A stretch of DNA of 64,000 nucleotides from Salarchaeum sp. JOR-1. GTDB lineage: Archaea; Halobacteriota; Halobacteria; Halobacteriales; Halobacteriaceae. The position numbers and the translations under genes are program-made. The notes below the pieces were generated by a model. That model was not told where the DNA came from. It ran no database searches and was given only the letters and a program-made list of their open reading frames with translations. The stretch covers positions 1,550,001 through 1,614,000 of the forward strand of contig NZ_CP042241.1 in NCBI RefSeq assembly GCF_007833275.1, read 5' to 3'. Below are positions 29,206 through 39,025 of this stretch, one piece after another (position 1 is the stretch's first letter; each line of letters opens with the position of its first letter).

Positions 29206-30816
29206 CTAGCCCTCGCCAACCATGCCGTCCTCGTCGTCCCACTCGCGCTCCCTGAGTTCGTACTTCTGAATCTTTCCGGTCGCCGTCATCGGAATCGACT
29301 CCACGAACTCCACCTCGCGGACGGTCTTGTAGCTCGCGAGGTTCTCTCTCGTGTACTCGGTGAGTTCCTCCGCGGTGACGCCCGGGTCTTCGGGCGTGCC
29401 GTCCGCGGGTACGACGAACGCCTTCGGCGTCTCCCCCCACTTCTCCGAGGGCGACGGAATCACCGCCACCTCGCCCACCGCGTCGTGACCGAACAGCGTG
29501 TCCTCCAGCTCCACGGAGGAAATGTTCTCGCCGCCCGAGATGATGATGTCCTTCTTCCGGTCTTTGATGGAGATGAGGCCGTTCTCGTCCACGGTCGCGA
29601 GGTCGCCCGTGTGGAAGAACCCCTCCAACCGACCGCTGAACGCCTCCTCGGTCTGTTCTGGCTTGTTCCAGTAGCGCTCCATCACCTGGTTCCCGCGCAC
29701 CACCACTTCGCCGATGGTGCTGTCGTCCCGGGGGACGCGCTCGCCGTCCTCGTCCACGACACGGAGGTCGGTCGCGAGCGGCGCGACGCCCTGGCGCTGC
29801 TGGGCATCGTAGCGCGCCTCGCCCGACTCGGGCAGGAGGCGTTCGGCGTCCGAGGTGGCGATGAGCGGCCCGGTCTCGGTCGCGCCGTACAGCTGGAGGA
29901 ACTCCCAGCCGAACTCCTCCTGCACGGCGCGAATCGTCGCGGTCGGCGGCGCGCTCCCCGCCGCAGTCACGCGAACCGGATTCGCGCCCGTGAAGTCGGG
30001 GTCGTTCTCCTCGGCGTACTCCTGGAGGAGGGTGAGGACGGTCGGCGCACAGCAGAGGAAGGACACGTCCTCCGTCGCGATGGCGTCGAACACCGTCTCG
30101 GCGTCCACGCCGCGCGTGCAGACGTGCGTCGCGCCCCGGCCCGTGACGGCGTAGATGTGCCCCCAGCCGTTGACGTGGAACATCGGGAGCGTCCACAGGT
30201 AGGTGTCGTCGTCCGCGAGGTGGTGGTGAATCGTCGCCAACTGCGCGTGCAGGGACTCCGTGCGGTGGGTGCGACAGACGCCCTTCGGGTCGCCCGTCGT
30301 GCCCGAGGTGTAGTTGATCGTCGCGAGGTCGTCCTCGTGCAGTTCGGGGCGCTCGTAGTCGTCGGGGTCGCCGAGGAACGCCTCGAAGTCCAGCCACTCG
30401 CCGTCGACCGCGTCCGGGTCGTTCGTCACGAAGGTTTCGGCGGGCACGTCGTCGCGCACGGCCTCGACCTTCTCCGCGTACTCGTAGTCCGCGAACACCA
30501 CGTCCGCGCCCGAATCAGTGAGGAGGTACTCGTAGTCGTCGGGCGTGAGGCGGTAGTTCAGGGGGACGTGAATCGCGCCCGCGCTCATCGCGCCGTAGGC
30601 GGCTTCGAGGTGGTAGTGCGTGTTCGGGTCGACGACGGCGACCCGGTCGCCAGACTCGACGCCGCGGTCTTGGAGCGCGGCGGCGAACGCGTCGACGCGC
30701 TCGCCGAACTCACCGTACGTGAACCGCGTCCCGTCCGCGCCGACGACGCCCTCGCAGTCGCCGTAGTAGTCGCGTGCGCGATCGAGGAAGTCGGTCACGA
30801 GTAACTGTTTCTTCAT
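29206..30816 (-). CDS. Acyl-CoA synthetase (AMP-forming)
   Basis: 536-residue class I adenylate-forming enzyme, probably activating a carboxylic or fatty acid to its CoA thioester. Motifs in order are TINYTSGTTGDPKGVCRTH (phosphate-binding loop), LQLYGATETGP, FFHTGDLATVDENG, RKKDIIISGGENIS (hinge) and the C-terminal lysine in PMTATGKIQKYELRE. ATG 30816 (MKKQLLVTDFLDRA) is preferred to the upstream in-frame ATG, which lacks family similarity. It lies 63 bases after the phoU-like gene on the same strand; a separate promoter is likely but not clear. Confidence 0.9.
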   Translation of the reverse strand: MKKQLLVTDFLDRARDYYGDCEGVVGADGTRFTYGEFGERVDAFAAALQDRGVESGDRVAVVDPNTHYHLEAAYGAMSAGAIHVPLNYRLTPDDYEYLLTDSGADVVFADYEYAEKVEAVRDDVPAETFVTNDPDAVDGEWLDFEAFLGDPDDYERPELHEDDLATINYTSGTTGDPKGVCRTHRTESLHAQLATIHHHLADDDTYLWTLPMFHVNGWGHIYAVTGRGATHVCTRGVDAETVFDAIATEDVSFLCCAPTVLTLLQEYAEENDPDFTGANPVRVTAAGSAPPTATIRAVQEEFGWEFLQLYGATETGPLIATSDAERLLPESGEARYDAQQRQGVAPLATDLRVVDEDGERVPRDDSTIGEVVVRGNQVMERYWNKPEQTEEAFSGRLEGFFHTGDLATVDENGLISIKDRKKDIIISGGENISSVELEDTLFGHDAVGEVAVIPSPSEKWGETPKAFVVPADGTPEDPGVTAEELTEYTRENLASYKTVREVEFVESIPMTATGKIQKYELREREWDDEDGMVGEG

Positions 30817-30879
30817 TCGTGATGAATCCGACAGGGGGCGTACAGGTAAGCCCACGAATTCCGGCAAAAATACCGGCGG

Positions 30880-31896
30880 CTACTGCGGCGTCTCGGGGCC
30901 GTCCTCTGCGGCGACGTACGCGCCGTTCCGGAGGCCGCGCTGCACGCCGACCGTCGCGATGCGCTCCGCGCGGCCCGCCATCGCCCGGACGGCGTCCGCC
31001 GCGCGGACGAGCCGGTAGTCCGCGTCCGACGCCTCGAACAACCGCCGGTCGAGGTCGTCGAGGCTGTCCCGCAGGCCGCGAACGGCCGTGAGCGCGTCGT
31101 GCGCGCCGTCCACGCCCGCGTCCCCGAGCACGCTCCGGGTCGCGCCGTCCACCGCCTCGCGCGCCGTCCCCGCGAGCGCCGCGACCTCGTCTGCGAACTC
31201 GCTCTCCGCGTCCACGTCGCCGGCGACGGACGCGAGTCGGGCGGCGTCCCCAGTGGCCGCGCGGAGTTCGTGCGCGGCCGTCCGGAGCGCCGCCAGCCGC
31301 GGCCGCGTCAGGCCGAGCGCGTCCACCTCGTCCAGCCGGGAGAGCGCGCGCGAGAAGTGCCGGTCGACCATCGCGCGCAACCGACTCGCCTGACTCGCCT
31401 GGTCGTCGAACGCGACCTCGCGGCCGTCCGCGAGCGCGTCCGCGGCGTCCCGCCCTACGCTCCGCGCGACGAACGCCAGCTGGCGAACCGACTGCGGCAC
31501 CGACACCTCCGCCGGGTCGAGCACGTACCGCAACCGAACCTCGTCGCCGCCCTCCTCCACGACGTTCAGGCCGGGGAGGCCGCGCACCGCGCGGTCGAGC
31601 GCGCGCCGCTGGCCCGTCGTCACGCCCCCGGGCGCGTCGAGCGCTATCGACCGATACCCGGCGGTGTACGCCGCGCGCACGACCGTCCCGATGCGGTCTT
31701 CGCCGACCGCGCGAACGGTGACGTGACTGGTGTCGTCGTCCTCGCTCGCGCCCTGTTGGAGGACGAGCACGCCGTCGAGGTGCGCGTGCAGGTCGACGGA
31801 GTCGCCCGCGGACACCCCGGTCGCGTCCGCCCACTCCCGGGGAAGCGAGACGGTAAGCGTGCCGCCGCCGACGGACTGGACTTTCCGGGACTCCAT
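30880..31896 (-). CDS. PhoU-domain protein with N-terminal AbrB-like domain
   Basis: 338 residues. Residues 1-50 (RKVQSVGGGTLTVSLPREWA, GVSAGDSVDLH) form an AbrB/SpoVT-type DNA-binding swapped-hairpin domain. The rest contains PhoU-like three-helix bundles (QSVRQLAFVARSVGRDAADAL and two further helical segments). This fusion is the usual archaeal phosphate-uptake regulator and may act on pst transcription. It overlaps the upstream phoU by TGATG, so it is the last gene of the pst operon. Confidence 0.85.
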   Translation of the reverse strand: MESRKVQSVGGGTLTVSLPREWADATGVSAGDSVDLHAHLDGVLVLQQGASEDDDTSHVTVRAVGEDRIGTVVRAAYTAGYRSIALDAPGGVTTGQRRALDRAVRGLPGLNVVEEGGDEVRLRYVLDPAEVSVPQSVRQLAFVARSVGRDAADALADGREVAFDDQASQASRLRAMVDRHFSRALSRLDEVDALGLTRPRLAALRTAAHELRAATGDAARLASVAGDVDAESEFADEVAALAGTAREAVDGATRSVLGDAGVDGAHDALTAVRGLRDSLDDLDRRLFEASDADYRLVRAADAVRAMAGRAERIATVGVQRGLRNGAYVAAEDGPETPQ

Positions 31897-32573
31897 CAGT
31901 AGATGAGCGCGGGGTCGTTCTCGGTCATGTACAGCGTGCGCGCCGCGACGTTCACGGCGTGGTCGCCGACGCGTTCGAGATCCCGGACGGTGAGCAGGAC
32001 GCGGGACACGTCGTCCAGCAGGCTCTCGACCGTCCACGCGTCCGCGTCGGCCTCCCGCTCGATGAGGTCGCGGACGACGGTCTCGTTCGCCCGCGCGCAC
32101 AGCGCGTCGATTTCGTCGTCCGCGTCCCCGATGGCGCGGCACTCGTCCGGATCGGCGTCGGCGTACGCGTCGAGCGCTCGCTCCACGAGACCGCGCGCCC
32201 GCTCGCCGATTGCCTCCAGGTCGCCCGTCGGAACCGCCGCGCTCGACGCGGCGAGCGAGTACTCCGCGAGGTTCACGGCGAGGTCGGCGACGCGCTCGAG
32301 GTCGGTGAGTATCTTGAACGACGCGACCACGAACCGGAGGTCGCCGGCGACGGGCTGCTGGAGCGCGATGAGGTCGACGCAGTCGTCTTCCAGCGCGAGG
32401 TAGCGCTCGTTCACCTCGTCGTCGCCCGCGATGACCTCGCGCGCCAGGCCGTCGTCAGCGTCCCCCGCGAGACACGCCAGCCCGTCGTCCAACCGCCCGA
32501 GGACGAGGTCGCCCATCTCCCGCACGTCCCGCCGGAGGTCGGCGAGGTCGTCCTGGTAGTTCTCCCGCGTCAT
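31896..32573 (-). CDS. phoU: Phosphate uptake regulator PhoU
   Basis: 225 residues with two PhoU three-helix repeats: [17 protein letters not shown] with [17 protein letters not shown], and later [18 protein letters not shown] with [18 protein letters not shown], whose E/D-rich motifs bind metal clusters in this family. It modulates Pst transport and phosphate signalling. It overlaps pstB (ATGA) and the second PhoU-type gene (TGATG). Confidence 0.92.
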   Translation of the reverse strand: MTRENYQDDLADLRRDVREMGDLVLGRLDDGLACLAGDADDGLAREVIAGDDEVNERYLALEDDCVDLIALQQPVAGDLRFVVASFKILTDLERVADLAVNLAEYSLAASSAAVPTGDLEAIGERARGLVERALDAYADADPDECRAIGDADDEIDALCARANETVVRDLIEREADADAWTVESLLDDVSRVLLTVRDLERVGDHAVNVAARTLYMTENDPALIY

Positions 32574-33466
32574 CCGAACTTTCCGCTGATGTAGTCTTCG
32601 ACGCGCTGGCTCTCGGGGTTCTCGAAGATCTGGTCGGTGTCGCCGTACTCCACGAGCTCGCCGCCCGTGAGGAAGACCGCGGTCTGATCCGAGATCCGCG
32701 CCGCCTGCTGCATGTTGTGGGTAACGATGACGACCGTGTAGTCCTCCGCGAGTTCGTCGATGAGGTCTTCGATTTTGGCGGTGGCGATGGGGTCGAGGGC
32801 GCTCGCCGGCTCGTCCATCAGAATCACCTCCGGGTCGGTCGCCAGCGTCCGCGCGATGCAGAGGCGCTGTTGTTGGCCGCCCGAGAGGCCGAGCGCGTTG
32901 TCGTCGAGGCGGTCGTTCACCTCGTCCCAGAGCGCCGCCTGCCGGAGCGCGCGCTCCACCAGCTCCGCCTCCGTCTCCTCGTCGCTCCGCCCGAGTAACC
33001 GGGAGAACAGGCTCGTGTCCAGGTCGCCGTGTTTGCGGGGGCCGTAGCTGACGTTGTCGCGGATGGATTTCGGGAACGGGTTCGGTTGCTGGAACACCAT
33101 CCCGACGCGCTTACGGAGCTCGACCAGGTTGACGCCGTCCTGGTAGATCTCCTCGCCGTCGAGTTCGACCGACCCGTCGATGTCAGCCACCCTAATGCGG
33201 TCGTTCATTCGGTTGAGACACCGGAGGAACGTCGACTTCCCGCAGCCCGACGGCCCGATGAGGGCGGTGACGGACTGTTCGGGGATGTCGATGGAGATGT
33301 CCGTGAGCGCGTGCTCCTCGCCGTAGTGGACGTCGAGGTCTTCGACGGCGAGCTTGGCCGCGCCGTCGAAACTGTGGTTGCGCCACTCGTCCTGTACTGA
33401 TTCGGTGGTTTCGCCGCTCGTGGTTTCGAGGGACTGGTCGGTCGTGGTCTGTGTGGTTTCGCTCAT
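32570..33466 (-). CDS. pstB: Phosphate ABC transporter ATP-binding protein
   Basis: 298 residues. Walker [12 protein letters not shown], the PstB-typical [11 protein letters not shown]-loop [20 protein letters not shown], signature [16 protein letters not shown], Walker [14 protein letters not shown] and H-loop [14 protein letters not shown]. An acidic, Thr-rich N-terminal stretch of about 45 residues precedes the ABC domain. ATG 33466 overlaps the pstA stop. It energises phosphate import through PstC/PstA. Confidence 0.95.
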   Translation of the reverse strand: MSETTQTTTDQSLETTSGETTESVQDEWRNHSFDGAAKLAVEDLDVHYGEEHALTDISIDIPEQSVTALIGPSGCGKSTFLRCLNRMNDRIRVADIDGSVELDGEEIYQDGVNLVELRKRVGMVFQQPNPFPKSIRDNVSYGPRKHGDLDTSLFSRLLGRSDEETEAELVERALRQAALWDEVNDRLDDNALGLSGGQQQRLCIARTLATDPEVILMDEPASALDPIATAKIEDLIDELAEDYTVVIVTHNMQQAARISDQTAVFLTGGELVEYGDTDQIFENPESQRVEDYISGKFG

Positions 33467-35124
33467 GCGTTGATTTTCCGCCGGAAGTACTGTCGCATCG
33501 CGATGCCGATCGCGTAGAAGCCGAGGACGACGACGAGAAGTATCAGCGCGGTCGCCCACTTGAACGCCTCGCCGTCGCCGACGTTACTGGAGACGCCGAC
33601 GCCCGCGGCGATGAGCGCCCAGAGCTGGTAGGGGAGCGCGCTCGTCGCCTGCAGGAGTTCGGGGTTCGTGACGAACGGCGGCGTCGCCTGGAACGCGAAC
33701 CCGCCGATGACGTCGACGGTCTGGCCGCCGGGGACGAACGTGCCCCCCGCCATCGTCAACAGCAGGGGTGCGGTCTCGCCGGCGATGCGGCCGACGCCGA
33801 GGATGACGCCGGTGACGATGCCGGGTATCGAGGCCGGGATGACGACGCTCTTGATGGTCTGCCACTGGGAGACGCCGAGCGCGGCGCTCGCGTCCCGGTA
33901 CTCGTCCGGGACGGCGAGCATCGCCTCGCGGCTCGTGATGAGGACGAGCGGGAGGAGCATGAACCCGAGCGTGAGCATGCCCGCGAGCAGGCTCTTGTTC
34001 CCGCCGAACCGCGGGACGAGGAACGCGAACCCGAACAGGCCGAACACGATGCTGGGCGTGCTCCAGAGGCCGTTCGTCGCTATCTCCACTACCTGGGTGA
34101 ACCGGCCGCGTTCCGCGTACTCGGTGAGGAAGACGGCGGCGCCGACGCCGAGCGGGATGGCGAACAACGAGGCGCCGACCACCAGCCAGACCGTGCCGAC
34201 GATGGCGGGGAGGACGCCGTTGAAGTCGTTGAGGAGTCCGACGCCGTTCATCGCGAACGGGAGGTAGAACGGCCAGTCGAAACTGAACGAGAACCCGGGC
34301 GCGACGTCGACGAACGGGAGGTGGAGGAAGAACGCGATGGTCGTCGTCGGCCCGACGCCGAGTCCGACCTCGAACCCGCGCGCGAGCCCGGGGAAGCCCT
34401 TGAACGCGGTGAACGCGACGAGGCCGAACAGGACGGCGATGATGGCGAGTGCGTTCAGGTAGATGAGGAGGTAGGCGCCGGCGTGCCGGCCGCGCGCACC
34501 GAACCCGCCGTAGGCTTTCGCGGACGCCCAGCCGGAGACGAGCGCGCAGAACAGCGTCAGCCCGGGAATCACGACCGCCGCGGTGAAGGACGCCTTCTGC
34601 TCCCACTGGAGGTTCCACGCCCACGAGGCGTCGATGACGCCGAGGAGGAACACGACGCCCGCGAGGAGGGTTATCGCACCGGCGGGGAGCGTCGACCCGA
34701 TGTCCTCCCGAGTGAGGGTGGTGACGGCGAACGCGACCGCGCCGACGCCGACCGCGACGAGCAGCCACCCGACGGTGCCGAGGCCGAGCGTCTGGGAGGC
34801 GACGAGGCCGCCCGTGACGAACCAGATGACGGTGAACGCGATGCCGGCGACGAGGCCCGCGCTCGGCCGCGGCTGGGTCTCGACGTACCCGAGTCGGGAG
34901 CCGACGCCGAACGCGATAACCGCGACGCCGAGCGCGACGAGCAGGCCGCCGAGAACGACGAGGACGTCGATCCCGAGAACGGTGTCAGTGAGGCTAACGA
35001 CGCCGAACATCGCGGCCGCGGCGGTCGCGAACACCACGGCGGCGATGCCGACAGCGAGCCCGGCGACGGCGTCCGTGCGCGAGGTGTCGCCCGCGACGAG
35101 CGCCGTCCGGGATTCGGCCGCCAT
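33463..35124 (-). CDS. pstA: Phosphate ABC transporter permease, long form
   Basis: 553 residues, nearly twice the usual PstA length of about 290. The C-terminal 250 residues hold the permease core, with the coupling motif [20 protein letters not shown] and [14 protein letters not shown]. The first 280 residues add several membrane helices ([40 protein letters not shown] and others) with no transporter motif I recognise. It overlaps pstC by TGATG and pstB by ATGA. Confidence 0.92.
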   Translation of the reverse strand: MAAESRTALVAGDTSRTDAVAGLAVGIAAVVFATAAAAMFGVVSLTDTVLGIDVLVVLGGLLVALGVAVIAFGVGSRLGYVETQPRPSAGLVAGIAFTVIWFVTGGLVASQTLGLGTVGWLLVAVGVGAVAFAVTTLTREDIGSTLPAGAITLLAGVVFLLGVIDASWAWNLQWEQKASFTAAVVIPGLTLFCALVSGWASAKAYGGFGARGRHAGAYLLIYLNALAIIAVLFGLVAFTAFKGFPGLARGFEVGLGVGPTTTIAFFLHLPFVDVAPGFSFSFDWPFYLPFAMNGVGLLNDFNGVLPAIVGTVWLVVGASLFAIPLGVGAAVFLTEYAERGRFTQVVEIATNGLWSTPSIVFGLFGFAFLVPRFGGNKSLLAGMLTLGFMLLPLVLITSREAMLAVPDEYRDASAALGVSQWQTIKSVVIPASIPGIVTGVILGVGRIAGETAPLLLTMAGGTFVPGGQTVDVIGGFAFQATPPFVTNPELLQATSALPYQLWALIAAGVGVSSNVGDGEAFKWATALILLVVVLGFYAIGIAMRQYFRRKINA

Positions 35125-36254
35125 CAGGCGTCACCCCCGAGCTCGTGCCGCATCCGCGCCTCGATGTACTGCGAGACGACGGAGATGGCGAGCACGGTCA
35201 CGAAGAGGATGACGCCCGCGACGAACAGCGCGTCCATCTGGAGGCCGTCCGCCTCCCCGTAGTTCCGCGCGATGAGCGACGTGAGCGTCTCCTGGCCGTA
35301 GAAGACGTTGTAGATCGGCTCGGTGAGCCGCGGGACGCCGCGGAGCATCACGGTCGCCGCCATCGTCTCGCCGATGGCGCGCCCGACGCCGAGCAACACG
35401 GCCGCCGAGACGCCGGAAATCGCCGCGGGGAGCGTGATGCTGGTCATGGTCTGCCAGTCGGTCGTGCCGATGGCGAGCGACCCGGACTTCATCGACTCCG
35501 GAACCGCCGCGAGCGCGTCCTCGGCCACCGAGACGACCGTTGGGAGCGCCATCATCCCGACGACGATGCCGACGAACAGGTAGGTGCCTTGTCCGAGGAT
35601 GTCGAACTTATCGGACGCCCACGGCCCGAGGAGCGTGAACCCGATGAAGCCGTACACGATAGAGGGGATGCCGGCGAGGATTTCCACGCCGGGCTTTACG
35701 GTCTCGCGGACGGCCGGGGGCGCGATCTCGGAGAGGAAGAGCGCCGCGGCGACGCCGAGCGGGCCGGCGACCGCGGTGGCTATCAGCGTGACCATCACGG
35801 TGCCGTGAATCATCGGCACCATCGAGTACCGGATCGGCGGCGAAACCGCGTCCCAGTTCGGCTGAATGAACAGCCGGAGGCCGGGGACGCTCACGCCGAA
35901 CACGGTCGCGCTCTCGTACCGAATCACCGGAACCGATTCGGCGAAGATGAACACGATGATGAGCAGCAGTATCAGTATCGTCGAGACGGTCATCGCGAGC
36001 GTCAGCGCGCGCGCCGTGAGTTCCTGGTGGAACACCCAGCCGTACGCCGCGCTCGCGAGGAACACGACGAACGGCACCGCGGTCAACGCGGAGACGAGGA
36101 GGAACCCGGCGAGCGCGCCGAGCAGCGAAACGGTCATGACACCGACGACGGCCAGCGCGACGGGGTCGGTGTCCGCGACGAACTCCCGGCTGCGTCGGAG
36201 CGCGCGAGACACCGCCGCTGAGACGGCCGCCGAACGGTCTTGTAATGATGGCAT
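35124..36254 (-). CDS. pstC: Phosphate ABC transporter permease
   Basis: 376 residues. N-terminal helices (VALAVVGVMTVSLLGALAGF) precede the permease core: MVPMIHGTVMVTLIATAVAG, IPSIVYGFIGFTLLG, the coupling motif PESMKSGSLAIGTTDWQTMTS and GVGRAIGETMAATVML. ATG 36254 is preferred to the TTG one codon upstream. The gap to pstS is 33 bases. Confidence 0.94.
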   Translation of the reverse strand: MPSLQDRSAAVSAAVSRALRRSREFVADTDPVALAVVGVMTVSLLGALAGFLLVSALTAVPFVVFLASAAYGWVFHQELTARALTLAMTVSTILILLLIIVFIFAESVPVIRYESATVFGVSVPGLRLFIQPNWDAVSPPIRYSMVPMIHGTVMVTLIATAVAGPLGVAAALFLSEIAPPAVRETVKPGVEILAGIPSIVYGFIGFTLLGPWASDKFDILGQGTYLFVGIVVGMMALPTVVSVAEDALAAVPESMKSGSLAIGTTDWQTMTSITLPAAISGVSAAVLLGVGRAIGETMAATVMLRGVPRLTEPIYNVFYGQETLTSLIARNYGEADGLQMDALFVAGVILFVTVLAISVVSQYIEARMRHELGGDA

Positions 36255-36287
36255 CAATGAATGAAATAGGGCTGGTTGGGTGCCGCG

Positions 36288-37469
36288 TCAGGCCTGCTCG
36301 GGCAGCTTCGCCTTCTGCGCCTCGATGTCCTTCGTCGGGAGCGGGATGTAGTTCTGGCCCTCGACGAACAGCGTCTGTCCGAACGTCGTCAGGAACATGT
36401 TGACGAACGCGGCCTCCCGCTTGTCGGTGCCGCTCGGCGTCTCGTCAGTAATCTTCGTGTACTGGTGGAGGTCGCGGTTCAGCGGGTAGTCGCTGTCGTA
36501 GATGGTGTGCTGTGCGTCCTTGTCGGGCTTGTACACCGTGCCCTCGAAGTTGATGGCGATGGGCTTGACCTGCGGGCCGGTGAACGCGAGCGCCATGTAC
36601 GCGATCGCGCCCTCGTTCTGCTGGACGGCCTGCGCGACCTGCTGGTTCTGCCCGAACCGGGTGTTCACGCCGGGCATCGGCGCGTTCGCGCTCCCGAGCA
36701 TGTTCAGGCGGAACGACGTGTCCGTCCCCGAGCCCTCGGCGCGACCGATGACGTAGATCTCCTGGTCGGGGCCGCCGATCTCGCTCCAGTTCGTGATTTC
36801 GTCCTGGTAGATTTTGCGAACCTCTTCGCCCGTGAGCTGAGTGACGCCAGCCTCGTAGATGTCGCTGCTGACGACGACCGGCTGGCCGTCGCGGCCGACG
36901 ACGTGGTCGACGACGCGCTGGTTCGCCTGGGACTCGCTCCAGCCGAGTTCGGCCGTGATGGGGCCGGAGGAGTTCCCGATGTCGACGAGCCCGTCCCAGA
37001 CCGCCTTACAGCCGGTGCCGGAGTGGCTCAGTCCGACGCTCGTCGGGTACGGCGGCGTCGCCGACTTGCCCGTCGGCTCGAAGCCGTAGAGGCTCGCGAA
37101 GTAGTCCGCGAGGCGCATGTCGGGGCTTCCGAGTTCCTCCCAGCCGGGGACGGTCGACTCGTCGCTCGACCCCCAGTACTCGCCGTCGGTCGGCGGCGCG
37201 TTCGAGTTCCAATACGCACTGCCCGTGTTCGCGATGGGGTACACCGTCGACGACCCCTCCGCGGTCAGCATCGTCGGGCCGCTGCTCTCGGACTGCGTCG
37301 CCTGCTGCGTGTTCTGGTTGGCGTTGCCGCTCTCCGGCGCCTCCGTCGGCTCGCCGCTCGAACTCTCCGTCTGACAGCCCGCGAGGCCGGCCGCGCCGAC
37401 CGCGCCCGTCGCCGCGATGAACTTACGCCGTGATACACCCGCTCCCGTGCCCGTGTCGTCCTGAGGCAT
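36288..37469 (-). CDS. pstS: Phosphate-binding lipoprotein of the Pst system
   Basis: 393-residue periplasmic-type phosphate-binding protein anchored outside the cell. It has a twin-arginine signal SRRKFIAATGAVGAAGLAGC with lipobox LAGC, then a Gln/Asn/Ser-rich spacer. The binding fold begins LTAEGSSTVYPIANT and contains IGNSSGPITAEL and GRAEGSGTDTSFRL, the Ser/Thr/Arg groups that hold phosphate. ATG 37469 gives the Tat signal its normal position; the frame is open further upstream without coding character. It is the first gene of pstS-C-A-B-phoU-phoU2. Confidence 0.94.
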   Translation of the reverse strand: MPQDDTGTGAGVSRRKFIAATGAVGAAGLAGCQTESSSGEPTEAPESGNANQNTQQATQSESSGPTMLTAEGSSTVYPIANTGSAYWNSNAPPTDGEYWGSSDESTVPGWEELGSPDMRLADYFASLYGFEPTGKSATPPYPTSVGLSHSGTGCKAVWDGLVDIGNSSGPITAELGWSESQANQRVVDHVVGRDGQPVVVSSDIYEAGVTQLTGEEVRKIYQDEITNWSEIGGPDQEIYVIGRAEGSGTDTSFRLNMLGSANAPMPGVNTRFGQNQQVAQAVQQNEGAIAYMALAFTGPQVKPIAINFEGTVYKPDKDAQHTIYDSDYPLNRDLHQYTKITDETPSGTDKREAAFVNMFLTTFGQTLFVEGQNYIPLPTKDIEAQKAKLPEQA

Positions 37470-37490
37470 CAACTGAGTGGTTGCGGTTTC

Positions 37491-37509
37491 GTATAAAGAC
37501 CCTTTATAA
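37491..37509 (-). promoter_or_regulatory. Two TATA elements of the pst operon
   Basis: On the minus strand CTTTATAC (37491-37498, about 25 bases before the ATG) and ATTATAAAGG (37501-37509) lie side by side. They would give a leaderless start and a start about 11 bases further up. Dual TATA boxes have been described for Halobacterium pst promoters, as I recall. Confidence 0.5.
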
Positions 37510-37526
37510 TAGTATACTGTTCGGGG

Positions 37527-37544
37527 CCGTACGCCCCCGTACGG
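37527..37544. promoter_or_regulatory. Inverted repeat upstream of pstS
   Basis: CCGTAC-N6-GTACGG is a perfect 6-6-6 inverted repeat, about 30 bases upstream of the outer pst TATA. TACGTCC occurs twice more nearby, at 37573-37579 and 37592-37598, flanking CTATATAG. It is a candidate binding site for a phosphate regulator. Confidence 0.4.
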
Positions 37545-37677
37545 CTCCGGACGCTCCGTTCCCGAATTACTCGTACGTCCACCTATATAGCCATACGTCC
37601 GCCACAATCGGCGTAAACAGTTGATAGAGAGCGTGTGCGTCGAAAATTATATCCTCGCGCGTCCGCTGGCCTCCAGT

Positions 37678-38589
37678 ATGCGTGAACGCGCGGACACCGA
37701 GGGTATCGACGGGCTTGCGGTCGACGCGGCGGTCGACGCGGTCGTCGACGCAGTCGACCGCGATCCGGCCGTCGTTCGGGCGGCGCTCGGCGGTATCGCG
37801 GACGAGGACGGCCGCATGACCTGGGACGGCGTGGACGCCGAACTCGCCGAGGCGTCGAAGGTCGTCGCCACCCCGGAGACGCGTGTCGAACTCGCCGCGA
37901 TGGCGGTCTCGAACGCCCGCGACGCCGCCGCGGACGCCCCCGACCTCGACACCGTGGACGCTCGCGTGGGCACACACGAGAACCGCCTCGCCGCGCTCGA
38001 AGCCACCGTCGACGACCTCGGCACGCGCCTTCAGGACATCGCCGAGCAAGCCAGCGACCGCGATGCGCTCGCCGACGTCGCGCTCTCCCTCCACGACCTC
38101 CGGGAGGACGCGAGCGCCGCGCAGTGGAACGCCGACGAACTCGCCGACGACGCCGAGTCCTTCGAGGACTGGCTCACCGACCCCGAGACCCGCCGCAGCG
38201 AGTTCGCCGCCGACCTCGACGACACCGCGGAGTCGGTGGACGCGCTCGCGTCCGCCGCCGACCGCCTCGAAGACAACGATGCGGACGCGACGACCTGGGC
38301 TGGGGCCGCCCTTCAGGCGCGCGTGCTCTCGCTCGTCGTCGCCGACCTCCACGCCGACCTCGGTGACCTCCGGGCGTGGGACGGCGACTACGACGACGAG
38401 GCCGACCGCCTCGACGCCCTCGAAGAGCGCCGCGTCGAGGCCGCCGAGCGAATCGACGCGAGCGCGACCGCCGACTGGTGGGACGCGCACGGCGACCGCG
38501 TCGAGCGCTTCGAGTCCGGGGTGCGCGATCTCGAACCGCCGATCGACTGGGGGGTCGTGCAGGCGGAACTCGACGCCGCCCGCCCGTGA
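37678..38589 (+). CDS. Acidic helical (coiled-coil) protein, unknown function
   Basis: 303 residues, almost entirely helix-forming and rich in Ala, Asp and Glu. Heptad-like stretches include ENRLAALEATVDDLGTRLQ and a middle region around ADRLEDNDADATTWAGAA. There are no membrane helices or Cys. Similar haloarchaeal proteins are sometimes named halo transducer proteins, but I see no receptor or methylation domain here. A TATA-like TTATAT near 37649 lies about 29 bases before ATG 37678. It diverges from the pst operon. Confidence 0.7.
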   Translation: MRERADTEGIDGLAVDAAVDAVVDAVDRDPAVVRAALGGIADEDGRMTWDGVDAELAEASKVVATPETRVELAAMAVSNARDAAADAPDLDTVDARVGTHENRLAALEATVDDLGTRLQDIAEQASDRDALADVALSLHDLREDASAAQWNADELADDAESFEDWLTDPETRRSEFAADLDDTAESVDALASAADRLEDNDADATTWAGAALQARVLSLVVADLHADLGDLRAWDGDYDDEADRLDALEERRVEAAERIDASATADWWDAHGDRVERFESGVRDLEPPIDWGVVQAELDAARP

Positions 38590-38647
38590 CCCGGCGGGCG
38601 TCGCCCCTGCCCGAGACGCTTACGTGCTTGCTGGCCTACGTGTCCAC

Positions 38648-39025
38648 ATGAGCGACTACGTCCCCGGGACGTGCAACATCGGCGAGCGCGAGCGCCGCCG
38701 CCGCTACCGAGTGGCGTACGCCGCGTTCGCGCTCGCCGCCGCGTACGTCCTCGTCGTCGCCGTGGCGTCCGTCCCCGCGATCCTCGTTATCGGCGCGTTC
38801 GCACCGCTCTCGCTCGGCGTCGAGTGGTACGTTCAGGGCCGCGAAGCGTTCTGCGTGCGCCTCGCGTGGCGGGGCGCGTTCTCCTTCGGCGGCGACCGCG
38901 GCAGCGTGAGCCGCGTGGATGCGCGGCGACGCGACCGGCGGCACGCCGCCGAACTCACCGTCATCTCCCTCGCCGCCGCGGCTGTCCTCACCGGTCTCGT
39001 GTACGCCGCTGTCGCCACGGTTTAG
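38648..39025 (+). CDS. Small membrane protein with N-terminal CNIG motif
   Basis: 125 residues. It begins MSDYVPGTCNIGERERRRR, followed by two close helices (FALAAAYVLVVAVASVPAI, LVIGAFAPLSLGVEW), a central QGREAFCVRLAWRGAFSF segment and a last helix (ISLAAAAVLTGLVYAAVATV). The CNIG motif next to a basic patch recurs in haloarchaeal membrane proteins as I recall; function is unknown. Its stop overlaps that of the convergent protease gene. Confidence 0.72.
   Translation: MSDYVPGTCNIGERERRRRYRVAYAAFALAAAYVLVVAVASVPAILVIGAFAPLSLGVEWYVQGREAFCVRLAWRGAFSFGGDRGSVSRVDARRRDRRHAAELTVISLAAAAVLTGLVYAAVATV

Noticed and set aside
29485-30804. 439-residue plus-strand frame opposite the acyl-CoA synthetase
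   Set aside because: Val/Arg-rich shadow; the minus-strand protein carries all motifs of the AMP-binding family.
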